Part shown: one piece after another, positions 1 to 10,849 of the stretch | Layout of the letters: each line of letters opens with the position of its first letter | Position numbering within the stretch: the stretch's first letter is position 1 | Assembly (NCBI GenBank): GCA_037953745.1 | Contig: JBAKBP010007682.1 | Span: forward strand, 33,512 to 97,511 | DNA length: 64,000 nt | From: Lithodes maja | Taxonomy: Eukaryota; Arthropoda; Malacostraca; Decapoda; Lithodidae | Reading direction: 5' to 3' | Position numbers and translations under genes: made by a program | Notes under the pieces: generated by a model | What the model saw: the letters and a program-made list of their open reading frames with translations, nothing else | Databases searched by the model: none | Told to the model about the DNA's origin: nothing

Positions 1-203
1 ACACATGATATGGCAAAGTCTATATTACAGACACATGTTTCAAATTCTCTTCCTTCTTATTCTAATTCAAAATAATTCAATGTCACGTTTGTCGACAGTA
101 CAAGTACGCCTCTGCTCTCAGTTAACATCCTGAGCTCATCTCCGAGCTCTCTGTTCAAGCAAGGTAATACACACCCTGCTTTTCATAGCAACCAAGGGAC
201 AAC
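1..203. other. unassigned flank
   Basis: No coding or repeat structure recognised. The last 12 bases before the SINE (204-215) are one copy of its target-site duplication. Confidence 0.4.
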
Positions 204-645
204 ACAAAGCATATCTGTGGTGATGGGCTGGTCTATCAGAGTGAGAACTGAGCGATCTCTGCCATACCCATAGCTTACTCTGACTGTTCCTTTTACTTAT
301 ATATTTTCTAGATCTCAAGTGACGGCGCCTCTTCCGTGGATTGACCTCCCAATCTGCCAACCTAGAAGTTGACAGATTGGAAGCCAAAGCGTCACATTTT
401 TTTCCTTTGCCCCTCAACTTTCTCTTCATAATTGCTGAGGGGCACAGGGCCTGGGGTGGGGCTTTGGTTTCCCGGGCGTTTCCGCACTCTCCTCGGCTCC
501 CCGCCATGGAGTGGCTTCGGTCACCCAGGCTTTATTGTGGTAGGCAGGGAGGGTTCTCTGGAGGCGCTCGGTTATGGCCTTGGCCTTGCTTGGGGCCTTG
601 GGGCTGTTCGGCCAGGCAGCTTGGGGAACAGCAACAAAGCATATC
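204..645 (+). mobile_element. SINE-3 copy A (5'-truncated) with 12-bp target duplication
   Basis: The body (216-633) closely matches 11402-11828 over about 420 bases. It ends in a GCAACAA tail. The 12-mer ACAAAGCATATC occurs at 204-215 and again at 634-645, exactly at the two ends, as expected for target-primed reverse transcription. Compared with copy B it lacks about 110 bases of 5' sequence. Its last 65 or so bases match the 3' end of LINE-C (15425-15490, minus), so it probably uses that LINE's machinery. Short open frames inside it are not genes. Confidence 0.85.
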
Positions 646-1389
646 CGAGGCTCATACTAACTTCCACATGATTTCCATCAGGTCTACTTGATTTCCTCCC
701 CAAACAACCTCTGACTCTTCTGATCACGGTACCGTTTTCCCAACTATACTTCCGAGTTCTACATCCAAGCTCAGAGACACACCCATTTCTTCCCATGAAT
801 CCACCCTCACAACAAAACACCACTCATTAATTCCTCACAACCCTATTACACTCCAATCCTTCAGCCATGCCTCAAAAACACCTCACAATCCCAGCTTTCT
901 CTCCATTCTCCATTTGTGCTTCCCATACCCAATCCATCAAATCGGATATAAACAATTCTACCTTACAAACCCCAATTTCCACTTCAAATAACTCCAAGAC
1001 TCCACATATCGACCTTCCTGAACATAAACCTCAAATACTCGATGCAGAGAGTGAACGGAAGGTAGAAAATGTATTAAGAAACTGCACGGGGAGATGGGGG
1101 GGAAATAGGAAGTGAATCAGGGCATGATCAATACAACGAAGAAACATCGAAAGGTCGAGAAAGAAGAGAAACTATAGAAAGAGGGAGAATTGCAGAATTA
1201 TTATCATCAGATGAAGAGGAAAGACAAAGAAAGAAACAACTATCTCCACTTAACACACCATGCACCCCGTTATGCTATAATAACCAATTGTGGTCTATTT
1301 AGTCATTCTTCAAATATCTCCATTTACTTTGATGCAAAACGACACAATGCCTCAAGCTTGAACTAAAGTATATCTTCGAAATTTTCCTA
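646..1389. other. unassigned, with a short open frame
   Basis: A frame at 867-1115 codes for a Ser/Thr/Pro-rich peptide with no recognised domain, followed by a purine-rich acidic/basic stretch (1130-1250). It could be a decayed exon or retroelement ORF1. Nothing decides this. Confidence 0.25.
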
Positions 1390-1600
1390 TAGTCTATTTT
1401 TTCCCAGCTGATGGTAAATTGCTATGTTACTATCTTGGCTACTCAGCTATAACGTAGACTTTGTAGTAAAATGTGCTGTTAATTATGAAAACTTGGCATT
1501 AATATGGCACAGAGACAGAGCAGATTCATATTTTCCATTAAGTATCAAGAAATCAGTTGCTAAGGGATTCAATTAACCATCAGCTGAAAAAACCCAGACT
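1390..1600. mobile_element. MITE-F foldback element
   Basis: About 210 bases with imperfect terminal inverted repeats of roughly 28 bases (left 1392-1420 around CAGCTGATGGTAAATT; right 1570-1598 around AACCATCAGCTG). Related copies lie in both arms of the large inverted duplication (28495-28710 and 47432-47620). Non-autonomous, no coding capacity. Confidence 0.6.
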
Positions 1601-1627
1601 ACTCGATTCTTTCAGTCCGTTATTTAA

Positions 1628-1841
1628 TTAACCCCTTGAGGATCATGAAGTGTTTTGACAGGTTGTTCTGGATATCACTAGAAAATTTTATACAGATTAG
1701 GAAGAGTATATGGAGGTCAGAGGGTTAATTGAGACTTTCCTTATGCTATTAATTCCCACAGTTCCTTCCTAAGCTGCATACAATTGTCTAATTATAGCCA
1801 GAATGAACTATCAAAATGCGTGATGATCCTCAATGGGTTAA
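1628..1841. mobile_element. TTAACCC MITE, copy 1
   Basis: Starts TTAACCCCTTGAGG and ends CAATGGGTTAA, so the ends are inverted repeats including TTAA. The interior shares the track TCTAATNATAGCCA with copies at 2621-2835 and 5433-5647. TTAA at both ends is the signature of piggyBac-type target duplication; the transposase is not in the window. Confidence 0.75.
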
Positions 1842-1983
1842 TATCTTGATACACGAGTATATATTAATTATTGCTTCTTCAAGGTGATGGCTTTTTCAAT
1901 CATACTATCTGACATAGTTAATTGACCACTTGCGAGTTTCAGGCTATAAGGAAGTTTGAGCCGTGAACCACAGGCGCCTGAGT

Positions 1984-2443
1984 AGATGCTCGTGCATCTA
2001 TACAGGTATCTATATGTATATAATAAGAAGTGCGGGAGAGGGTGCAACGGGGAAGGTTGTTGGAATGCTGAAAGCAGTAACAAGAAATATAGGGTGGTCA
2101 GCATGGCAGTAAAGAATTCCTTGCATGACAGTGTGGTTATCCCGACATTGACTTACGGGAGTGAAGCATGGACGTTGGTGAAGAGACTCAAACCAAGAGT
2201 GAGAGGGGTGGAAATGAGTTACTTGAGAAGTGCATGCGGAGTTACATGCATGAATGCACAGACGAATGAGGAAGTACGAGAGAAGTGTGGTGTGGATGTA
2301 GATGTGCTGGAAAGTGTGAAAAGGAACACCTTGAGATGGTTCGGCCATGTGGAACGTATGGGAAGAGCAAGAAAATGACTATGAGAGTGAGGTGGAAGGA
2401 CAGAGAGGGAGAGGTAGACCCTGTGAGAGGTGGAAGGATGGAA
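1984..2443 (+). pseudogene. RTE-like LINE (LINE-F) 3' fragment
   Basis: The plus-strand frame at 1986-2378 encodes the region after the reverse-transcriptase domain: LTYGSEAWTL, then a cysteine-containing segment, then LRWFGHVERM. These are familiar from the C-terminus of RTE-type LINE polyproteins. The minus-strand copy at 20771-21488 carries the same segment with many identical residues and extends further both ways. Here both ends are lost: upstream is unrelated and at about 2443 it stops abruptly. A dead scrap. Confidence 0.75.
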
Positions 2444-2620
2444 TTAAAGGCCCCGTCACACATTCACGATTTGGAGCACGACATGACACGTACCGGTATC
2501 GAATGTTGTGGCAATGTCGGTGAATGCCATCACGAAATAGCCCTCTCTCACGGAACTCTACTAGTACTGATTGTGATCATATACATACGGTCGCGCTAAT
2601 AAGTCATGTCCCAGCTGTCA

Positions 2621-2835
2621 TTAACCCATTCAAGCTCCAAGACGCGTTTCTGTTCTGTTTTCTGGCTACTATTAGACGATTTTTATTCAGATGAGTAACG
2701 GTATATGGAAGTCAAAGGGTTGATTGAGATAGTATTTACCCTTTTAATACCCACAGATACTTCCCAAGCTGCATAAGATCGTCTAATGATAGCCAAAATA
2801 AACTGCTAAAACGCATCAGAGCTTCAAAGGGTTAA
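2621..2835. mobile_element. TTAACCC MITE, copy 2
   Basis: 215 bases from TTAACCCATT to AAAGGGTTAA, homologous to copies 1 and 3 and foldback in structure: GGCTACTATTAGACGAT near the left is mirrored by ATCGTCTAATGATAGCC near the right. Confidence 0.75.
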
Positions 2836-3064
2836 GTTTTGCTTGGTCTGTGCTGTATTTATGTCTGTCGGATGTTGAATAGGGCGGGTAAGTGTAGGAA
2901 CATGTTTGTATATTTCACTCGATATGAAGAAATGGAGCTTAAATATTGCTGATACCAATTATTAATAAAAATATACTTGGTGCCGAGACATCACTTATTA
3001 GCACGACTGTACGCAAACCGAAAATACCTCGTAGGATATACGAACCATCCTGATTAACACAGGA

Positions 3065-3219
3065 TTAAGGGGGGTGACCTGTTTTTGTTCTGTCATTTTC
3101 TATCTTTCTCTGGCTTGTATCCATTTGGCCCCATTCAGCCTACTGTTTTAAGACGTTTATCCCCATCCAGGTGTCAATTTCTTACTGGTGAGTGGTAGCG
3201 AGTCAGCTACTGGTTGAAA
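3065..3219 (+). mobile_element. MITE-B half element
   Basis: Begins TTAAGGGGGGTGACCTG and runs through GGCTTGTATCCATTTGGCCCC to the AGCGAGTCAGC segment, matching one half of the complete foldback MITE-B at 27573-27953. The second half is missing. Confidence 0.7.
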
Positions 3220-3250
3220 TGGTCTACTGGTTGAGTTGACCGGTCACCCA

Positions 3251-3520
3251 TTTATTGTATTCTCTAGCAGAATGAAACACGGAGCTGCTAGCTTTCATCT
3301 GTAATCAAGACATCTTTTGGCAATAGAAAAGAAGGGGTTGGAGTCAATCTATATCTCCTGACCTGTGTCAATAATTAACTTATCTTTTTCATACCAATCT
3401 GTAACGTGTCACGGGTCATGAAAGACTTCAACCCCTTCTTCTCTATCTGCCGGAAGATGTTTTGGAATACAGACGAAAGCTTGCAGCTCCGTGGATCGTT
3501 TCCCTAGCGAGTACAATAAA
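3251..3520. mobile_element. MITE-C foldback element
   Basis: A 270-base element in which about 95 bases at the left (3251-3350) are the imperfect reverse complement of the right (3416-3520), starting TTTATTGTATTC and ending GTACAATAAA. It could form a long stem. No coding. Confidence 0.65.
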
Positions 3521-3541
3521 TAAATAAATAAAAAACAATCA

Positions 3542-3546
<5 letters not shown>

Positions 3547-3581
<35 letters not shown>

Positions 3582-3582
3582 G
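3547..3582. repeat. (AT)n microsatellite
   Basis: Uninterrupted AT alternation of about 32 bases running into an ACCGGTATATAT segment. Confidence 0.95.
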
Positions 3583-3820
3583 GTATATATAAATACATAT
3601 ACTTCGCGAGTTTGCAATTGGGCACTAGAAATCCCTACTTCAAGATAATTGGTTGATGGTACAGTTTGTTTTTGCATTTGAAAGATGCTATTCTGAAACA
3701 GTACCATTAGCCAATCCACTCGAAATACAGTTATCCAGCTCAAAGACCAAGCCCAAAAGGTTAAACAAATTGTATCAACGTTGCGAGCCTGTCATTACTC
3801 ATTTTGCATTGTTCATTTGA

Positions 3821-4834
3821 TTATATATAATTGTTAAGCTTTACTCTTTTAGAGCTTATTGTATGGCCATCCTGTAAGTTTCTTTTCAGGCCCCTTCTCG
3901 TCTCCCCATGTTCACTTTGCTTTTTGACATCTATGACTATGCGTTCACAGAGTTTTTGTTCACCTTGTCCAAGTGGAATTGGTTCACTGAATGAGTCATT
4001 AGAATCGAGCTTTATGAGCCGGAGAACCTCGTTTTCTATTATTCCCAATCTATCATGAACTCTTTCACAAAAATCAAATTCGTCCTGAGCACTATCAGAA
4101 CTATAATCTTCCCCAAGCCCATGTCCAAAATGGGAACATTTTAACACCCCAAGTTGTCTTAGCACATTCATCCCTATGCAGAAGTCGCTACCACCATCAG
4201 TGACTATTGCATTGTCGACTGTAACACTAACTGAACCATGGCTAATTACTAAATCTTTAATAATATGATTAATATATGTCGAATCTTTTACGTAAGTATG
4301 TACGTGCCATGGAGTAGACAGAGTAGTCACTTGTAAACCTAATTGGTCTACAATGTCTTGGGGAATGAATATATCAGAAGATCCTGTGTCGGGATATGCT
4401 TCGACCATGAAGGTATCATCCACTGCAAACAATGTAGGAACACACACACGAGGAATGGGAATGATGTCACCAACATTTCTCATTATCATGTAGGGTGATT
4501 CAGAATCCATATATAAATCACACTTATGACTAAATAAAATGTCTGCTCCCAACAGGCACCAGTCACTGGGCCTGTTTAAGGCTACCGCCACATACGGATG
4601 AAGAATGATCCCACATTCCAGTTCCATAGGTAAATTACCAATAGCTCCTATTATTCCGGAAAACAGATCTTTAACTTTCCGAAAGTTAGACTGTAAATCC
4701 ATTTTCATCACTTGCAGAGGTGATATACACGTAAATGGGCAACCAGTATCAAGATGAAAAGTAACATGATGACCCTCGAGTGTCCCATTAACGCATAATT
4801 GTTGACCACACCAATGAAGGTCTACACGAGTCAT
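3821..4834 (-). CDS. single-chain double retropepsin-like aspartic protease
   Basis: Intact 337-residue ORF starting at ATG 4834-4832. Two retropepsin-like lobes lie in tandem. Lobe 1 (about residues 10-110) has HLDTG at 27-31 and the hydrophobic-hydrophobic-Gly motif LLGAD at 94-98. Lobe 2 (about 130-235) has YPDTGSS at 147-153 and CIGMN at 219-223. Retroviral and LTR-element proteases work as homodimers with one DTG each. Here both halves are in one chain and each keeps its Asp-Thr-Gly, so an active intramolecular protease is possible. After an acidic stretch (241-258) the C-terminus is basic, with KR at 317-318 and KRVK at 329-332, spaced like a bipartite nuclear signal. No gag, RT or integrase flanks it, so it is either a domesticated gene or a gene cargo of an unknown element. 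No upstream ATG is seen in the 180 or so bases between a candidate TATA box and the start. Function unknown; catalysis is inferred from motifs. Confidence 0.7.
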   Translation of the reverse strand: MTRVDLHWCGQQLCVNGTLEGHHVTFHLDTGCPFTCISPLQVMKMDLQSNFRKVKDLFSGIIGAIGNLPMELECGIILHPYVAVALNRPSDWCLLGADILFSHKCDLYMDSESPYMIMRNVGDIIPIPRVCVPTLFAVDDTFMVEAYPDTGSSDIFIPQDIVDQLGLQVTTLSTPWHVHTYVKDSTYINHIIKDLVISHGSVSVTVDNAIVTDGGSDFCIGMNVLRQLGVLKCSHFGHGLGEDYSSDSAQDEFDFCERVHDRLGIIENEVLRLIKLDSNDSFSEPIPLGQGEQKLCERIVIDVKKQSEHGETRRGLKRNLQDGHTISSKRVKLNNYI

Positions 4835-4846
4835 ACTTGTATACTA

Positions 4847-5330
4847 TACAGAATAACACTAAGGTGTAAAAGTCTCTCTCTACCGAAGATCCTTGGTTAA
4901 TGTCACCCTATAATCTTTAGAGACCCTTAATTAAAATACTGTATAGGTTACAACAGTGTTTTATAAGCACAACACAAAAAGACACCTGCTGTAAAGAGCT
5001 GATATGCTAAACGAATGCATCCAAGACTGGCTGCCAAGCTTATATAGCCTTGTTCGCATCTTGTCAGTTTATATTTATATAAAGTATTTTAAGTTATTAC
5101 TTAATTAAACACTAAATAAATAAATATTTATAATACGTGTAACAAAATTAACAATAATTAATGACTGAGTTAATGATTATATATAATATTTAAAAACAAA
5201 ATAACGGAGTTTTAATCAGTTTTATTTAGTTTGCGCTTTTATATCCATTTTCTATATTTCCTGTCAATCATAGAAAATTGTGAAAAATAGCGTAAACGTA
5301 ATCATTTTTGTTGAAATTGATTTTTTGTCT
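4847..5330. other. AT-rich upstream region of the retropepsin gene
   Basis: AT-rich, contains the putative leader and core promoter (4835-5050). From 5050 to 5330 it holds no recognised feature. Confidence 0.4.
5040..5046 (-). promoter_or_regulatory. candidate TATA box for the double retropepsin
   Basis: On the minus strand the sequence reads GGCTATATAAGC about 210 bases upstream of the start codon. A start about 30 bases downstream would give an ATG-free leader of roughly 180 bases. Placement is by spacing only. Confidence 0.4.

Positions 5331-5332
<2 letters not shown>

Positions 5333-5394
<62 letters not shown>
5333..5394. repeat. (CT)n microsatellite
   Basis: About 60 bases of uninterrupted CT. 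The open frame through it, giving a Ser-Leu repeat, is not a gene. Confidence 0.97.
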
Positions 5395-5396
<2 letters not shown>

Positions 5397-5432
5397 ATTG
5401 CCCTGCTCGATTGGTACCTACAATCTCCCCAG

Positions 5433-5647
5433 TTAACCCCTTCTGTACCGGCGACGTCCTTTTAGCTTTATTCTGGCTACTATTAGACGATGTTATTCAG
5501 TTTAAAAAGGCCCTCCAGCAATTTACAGACTTCGAACTATCTCCCCGAACCCTTTTCACAACCACATATCCTTCCTAAACTGCACAACATTGTCTAAATA
5601 TAGCCAGTATAGAATTAAAAAGACGCCGCCGGTACAGAAGGGGTTAA
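5433..5647. mobile_element. TTAACCC MITE, copy 3
   Basis: Runs TTAACCCCTTCTGTACCGGCG to CCGGTACAGAAGGGGTTAA, with about 17 bases of near-perfect terminal inverted repeat and the family's internal TATTAGACGAT/ATTGTCTAA pair. Confidence 0.8.
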
Positions 5648-6129
5648 TACAATCTCCACAGTTGCATGGTCCTAAATTTTATATTAACAGGCTTTTTGCT
5701 GGGTCTACTGAATATATAGTCACACATAAACACACATACAAACATACAGAGGCACAAGAACAACAAAGTGTAGGCAATTCGCTGTAAATAGGCAAGACAT
5801 CATGACCTCTATCCTCTGTAGCTCAATAAGGGCCAGAGCAAATTGGCTGTAAATTTCCACATCTATTCCTTGACTGACTCTTCCCAAATGGTAGAAATAT
5901 TAGCTCGATTACTCTAGCCATTTTTTGAGTTACAGAGTTTAGAGGTTAGAGGTTTCTCGCCTACTTACAGCGAATAGACTATAGTAAGTTTATAGTTATT
6001 ATATTTAGATAGAATAACAAGGTATGGCTTACATGCAATAGTTCACACATGGAATAAATAAAATAGGCGTCGGAGATGTTGAATAAATTATACACAAAAT
6101 ACAAAAAAAAATCATAGACATGAAATAAT
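5648..6129. other. unassigned stretch
   Basis: No gene or repeat recognised apart from a short ACACATAAACACACATACA tract. It ends at the 5' edge of LINE-A. Confidence 0.3.
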
Positions 6130-6159
6130 ATATCCCAGAGCTTAAATTACCTGGACCTC

Positions 6160-7337
6160 GGCCTGTTACTCTTTCTATTAATTTCTGCAACATTCGCGGA
6201 CTTTCCTCTAACTTTCACTCTGTTGAGCACCATCTCTCCTCCTACAAACCTGATCTTCTCTTCCTCACCGAAACCCAGGTGTCTGTAGCAACATCCAGCA
6301 ACCCCTTTTCTGTATCCTCCTACTTTCTCTATCCTAGTTTCAAAGCCAATGGCGGATGTTGTGCATATGTGCACAACAAACTCACTTGCTCTCGTGTTCC
6401 CGATTTCGACTCCTCTGAATTCTCAACTTTATGGCTCAAACTTTCCTGTCATTCTCTTACTAAATATTTCTGTGCTGTCTATCTTTCCCCTAACTCTACC
6501 AACTTTCCTAAATTCTTTGACTATCTAAACTCTACAGTGGAACACATTCTATCCATTTCTCCTTTCTCAGAAATCTCCATCTTAGGAGATTTCAACGTTC
6601 ACCACCGCCAATGGCTCTCCTCTCACACTACTGATCCGCCTGGTGAACAAGCCTACGTCTTTTCTATCCTAAATGACCTAGAGCAGTTAGTTCAGCAACC
6701 CACCCGTATCCCGGATCGCATCGGAGATCGGCCCAACATTCTTGACCTGTTTCTAACTTCTAACCCTTCTTCTTATACTGTCGATCTTTTCTCTCCTTTG
6801 GGCTCCTCCGACCATAAACTTATCTCTGTCACCTGTCCTATCTCTCCAGTACAGCCACCCGATCCTCCTAGCCGGCGGCGCTTGTGGCACTTTGGCGCTG
6901 CCGACTGGGAGGCTCTTCGGCAGTACTTCTTTGATTTCCCATGGAATGATTTCTGCTTCCATGGCCGGGGACCCTCGGAGAGTGCTGAACGCATTACCGA
7001 GGTAATCCTATCGGGCATGGAAGCATACATTCCATTCTCTTTCTCTCAGACTAATGCTAAAAAATCTTGGTTTACTCACGCCTGTTCTACTGCTGTCCGC
7101 AATAAGGAGGAAGCATTCAAACGGTACCGACGCCTTAAAACTCAAGACTCTCATTCTTCATATGTTTCTGCCCGGAATCAAGCCAAATCTGTTCTTCGAC
7201 TTGCCAAACACTCTTTCATCAATAATAAATGCACTGAACTATCCAACTCTAGCTCTTCCCCAAGCTTTCTGGCATCTAGCCAAAAACCTCTCCAACAATT
7301 TCTCTTCCTCGTCTTTCCCTCCCCTTTCCCACTCTGA
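6160..7337 (+). pseudogene. LINE-A ORF2, endonuclease part
   Basis: Encodes an APE-type endonuclease. Visible motifs are NIRG near the start, LLFLTET (metal-binding Glu), ILGDFNVHH, and the terminal GSSDHKLIS (catalytic Asp-His pair). It then continues into the linker before the RT. At 7256-7262 the run CTTCCCCAAGC has one base more than the homologous CTTCCAAAGC in copy 2, shifting the frame: this ORF continues in a wrong frame to 7337 while the true RT frame is picked up from 7260. A single-base insertion is the simplest explanation. Confidence 0.8.
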
Positions 7338-9018
7338 TGGCACAACCATCACTTCTTCCTCTGACAAAGCTAAACTCTTCGCTCAAACTTTTGCTAGAAA
7401 CTCCACCTTGGATGATTCCGGTGCTATTCCTCCCTCTCCGCCCTCCTCTCTCTTACTTATGCCTAATATCCTAATCTCTTCTAAAGATGTACTTTCTACC
7501 CTCTCTGGGCTTAACACTAATAAGGCGTACGGTCCGGACGGTGTTCCTCCTGTTGTTCTCAAAAACTGTGCTTCCGTGCTGACTCCCTGCCTAGGCAAAC
7601 TCTTTCGTCTCTGTCTATCCTCTAACGTCTTCCCTTCATGCTGGAAGTTTGCTCACATTCAACCTGTCCCAAAGAAGGGTGACCGCTCTCAACCCTCCAA
7701 CTATCGTCCAATTGCTCTTATCTCTTGTCTTTCTAAAGTTTTTGAAACTATTCTTGCTTCCAAATTTCTTAAGCATTTCTCTTCTCATAATCTGCTCTCA
7801 GATCGCCAGTATGGCTTCCTTAAGGGTCGCTCTACTGGTGATCTTCTTTCATATCTTACTAACTCTTGGTCATCCTCCTTTCGGGACTTCGGTGAGACTT
7901 TTTCTATTGCACTAGACATATCGAAAGCCTTCGATAGAGTCTGGCATAAATCTTTAATTTCTAAACTACCCTCCTTCGGTTTCTATCCCTCCATCTGTGC
8001 CTTTGTCTCTAATTTCCTTTCCGGCCGTTCCATAGCTGCGGTTGTGGACGGCCATTGTTCACTTCCTCACCCTATAAACTCTGGTGTTCCTCAGGGCTCT
8101 GTCCTATCTCCTATTCTCTTTCTAATTTTTATAAATGATCTCCTTAACTGTACCTTAATTCCCATTCATTCATACGCAGACGACTCAACCTTACACTACT
8201 CCATTAGTTTTTCAGAACGCCCCAGCCAGCAATCCCTCAACGACAAACGTAATGAAGCCATAGAACTCTTAAATTCTGATCTAAATACTATTTCCAATTG
8301 GGGCAGAGAAAACCTTGTTAACTTTAATGCTTCCAAAACCCAATTTCTCCATCTATCTACCCGTCAGGATCTCCCAGCGGACTATCCCTTATTCTTCAAC
8401 AATACAAAAATCAACCTTTCATCTTCTCTCAATATTCTTGGTGTCTCTTTTTCTTCTGCTCTCATTTGGAAGGACCATATTACCAGTCTTGCTAAGGCAG
8501 CCTCCCAGAAGCTGGGTGTGCTCAACCGCCTTAGGGGGTTCTTTTCCCCTGCACAGCTTCTTGCTCTGTACAGGGGCATAGTGCGCCCTTGTATTGAGTA
8601 TTGTTCACATGTGTGGGGAGGTTCCTCTCACACCGCTCTCCTAGACAAAGTTGAAAGGAAGGCCTTTCGTATCATTAACTCCCGTCCACTCACCAACTCT
8701 CTGCAATCTCTCTGTCTCCGCCGCAATGTTGCATCTCTCTCGCTATTCTATCGCTACTATAATAATCAGTGTTCCTTAGAGCTATCCCAGTGCATACCAC
8801 CTCCTTTACGTAGGGCACGTGGTACCCGTCTTGCAACTCAATCCCACCCCTACTCTGTGCAACTCTCCAACCCAAGAGTGAAACGTTACTCTCAAACTTT
8901 CTTCTACTCAACATCTGAGCTCTGGAACTCTCTCCCAGAATCAGTCTTTCCCTCTTCCTATGACTTAAATTGCTTCAAACTCCGTGTGTCCAGGCATTTT
9001 GGCTCGAACGTCCCTTGA
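7260..9018 (+). pseudogene. LINE-A ORF2, reverse transcriptase part
   Basis: Open frame covering the whole RT domain and C-terminus. Motifs are KAYGPDGVPP, VPKKGDRSQPSNYRPIAL, FSIALDISKAFDRVWH, GVPQGSVLSPILF and the catalytic YADD (8173-8184), then the LGVLNRLRG and YCSHVWGG segments of the LINE C-terminal region. The stop is at 9016-9018. RT catalytic residues are intact, so with the one frameshift aside this copy looks young. It encodes the enzyme that copies the element's RNA into chromosomal nicks. Confidence 0.85.
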
Positions 9019-9122
9019 TTTTGGCCCTGTCACTCTTTCAACTATGGGGGAGGCACTCGCTATAGGCAGTTATGCCTTTTGCCTCCCTCAATCACATAGA
9101 AAAAAAAAAAAAAAAAAAAAAA

Positions 9123-9605
9123 TACAACACAATATTAACACTAGGGGTTATTACTCCTTGAAATAATAATACAATAACACAATATATATATTAATGCCTA
9201 TTTATGAAAGAGAGTTTATATAGGATATCCTTGTCCTGAACAGCGCACTTTTAGGAGTCTCCACACATTCAATTCAATTTAAATTCAAAATACTTTATTG
9301 TCTGTCACAATTTCATAGTACATAACATAATAACTTTTAACATTACACCATATTTACATACATTGTCACAATTAGGATCTGATGCCATGTGGCATATATG
9401 TCCTCATTAATCTATTTATTATACAAATAATGTATATCATCCAAAGAATAACAGAAAAAGTGCATTGCCAAAAAGATTAAGCAAAAAATATATAAAAAAC
9501 ATACAATGAATCCTTATACAGTATTATTCACAATGTCTCCTGACTAATAGAAAAGTGTTCATAGGGTAGGCTACTCATGACAATAAATATTATCCAGCCA
9601 TCCGG
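9123..9605. other. AT-rich stretch, unassigned
   Basis: AT-rich with no recognised gene. Contains the 3' flank of LINE-A and a stretch similar in style to retroelement 3' UTRs (9270-9330), not assigned. Confidence 0.3.
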
Positions 9606-9611
9606 CTGGGG

Positions 9612-9845
9612 GTTACAAGGGGTTAGTACAAGGGGTTAGCGCGAGGGTCTGGTTGACCTACTGAGGGAGGTCACTAACCCGGGTTACCTACTGAGGGAGG
9701 TAACTAACCCGGGTTCGAACCCCACGCCAGGCATCTAAAAAACCTGGAGAGTTTTCGGGAGGGATAAAATTCCTCTAGGGTTCTAACCCCACGCCAGGCA
9801 TCTCAAAACCTGGGGAGATTTCGGAAGGGTTAAATTCCCTTCGTT
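9612..9845 (+). mobile_element. SINE-1 copy, tRNA-derived
   Basis: Contains GGGTTAGCGCGAGG (box A-like) and CGGGTTCGAACCCC (box B, an excellent match to the RNA polymerase III promoter of tRNAs), followed by CACGCCAGGCATCT. An internal CTACTGAGGGAGGT segment is tandemly duplicated, and the CCACGCCAGGCATCT block occurs twice. The same family is on the minus strand at 10850-11030. Confidence 0.7.
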
Positions 9846-10079
9846 CACCCAGCATTTCAGATAGCCTATGCAGTGGTGTTTTAAGTTTTTGGTTATTTTA
9901 AACGACACTACTGCAGCGTTATTAGGGAAAATAGGGACCACTAGATTCACCATATTTTTCTCCATAGGCCTATTATCCGCCTATAGGCTAGTCCGCATGG
10001 ATGATTTTCGTTATCGACAAATTGAAAAAATACCCACTTCACAGACAAATACATTACACCAAAAATCTAAGTCAAAGAT

Positions 10080-10165
10080 GTCAAACAGCGGGGGTGTGGG
10101 GGCGGCAGCAGCTCAGCCCCCACCCATAATACTAGGATAGGTTAGGTAGGGTTGTTAGGTTAGGC
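10080..10165 (-). repeat. G-rich hairpin motif next to a CCTAA-type run
   Basis: On the minus strand the pattern is CCTAACC runs, then TATTATGGGTGGGGGCTG, also found at 13075-13130 and 13255-13305 on plus. A piece of the same repeat family as the foldback spacer there. Confidence 0.5.
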
Positions 10166-10539
10166 TAATGTTCTTTCAAAGGGGTATAGTAAACACTAGG
10201 ATACTCCTGAGGCTGATACACTTGTAAATTTGGTTGCGACCATAATTATTCTTTCAATATGTTTATTAGCTTTTATTCCTATAACTTGGCTTTTTTGTTA
10301 GGCTACCATGTTATGTTGATAACTAAGGGAATAACAACTGTGGAGAAAGAGCTAAATTTGTATAAGGCTTCTGGTAACCCTTTTACACAAGGTTGTTTCT
10401 TAAACTGGTTGAATTTTTGTCTTGCAACCCGACCCCAAGGGGCTGAGGGGGCCCAGGATACTGCCAGTAATGATGTAATACAGTTGCCTGTATAGGCCTA
10501 AGGTAGCTTAAATAAATCCTGGCACTCCTGGGTCCGCTA

Positions 10540-10770
10540 TATTTACATAGGCTAGTTGCATGCTCGTAGTTACATTCGCGTCTAATTTGATTGCTTTTTT
10601 ATTACAAAATTATCCCACGGCCACTTGTTATAACTTATTTGCCCCTGCTGGTAATATACTGTTACTGTATATGATGATGATAATTATAAAATAAGTCATG
10701 GGGGGTGCGGTGAGACCGGGGGACAACCTCACTCAACCATTATATCCCACGGCTGGTAATAAAACAATTT
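10540..10770 (+). repeat. interspersed repeat R, copy 1
   Basis: Segments such as TCTAATTTGATTGC, ATCCCACGGCC and ATTTGCCCCTGCTGGTA reappear in reverse complement at 20190-20460. No terminal structure identified. Confidence 0.5.
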
Positions 10771-10796
10771 AGTACAGTACAGTACAGTACAGTATA
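10770..10796. repeat. (AGTAC)n short tandem repeat
   Basis: About five units of AGTAC. Confidence 0.85.
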
Positions 10797-10849
10797 ACTG
10801 AAATGCTAGGTTTTTCCAGGTTAAATAGGAATGGGAATTATCCCCAGGC

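Larger units (their letters stand above)
6130..9122 (+). mobile_element. LINE-A copy 1, non-LTR retrotransposon (Jockey/CR1-like)
   Basis: A nearly complete ORF2 in two overlapping frames, then a short 3' UTR (GGGGGAGGCACTCGCTATAG) and poly(A) at 9101-9122. A second long copy lies at 58240-60995 (minus) and a 3' scrap at 27045-27230 (minus). The 5' end is placed where endonuclease coding begins, so upstream ORF1 is missing or unrecognised. No clear target duplication seen. Clade assignment is by motif style only. Confidence 0.85.

Noticed and set aside
867..1115. Small gene
   Set aside because: No domain, low complexity, no supporting neighbours; kept only as an unassigned stretch.
2010..2348. 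Minus-strand ORF
   Set aside because: Antisense of the LINE-F fragment.
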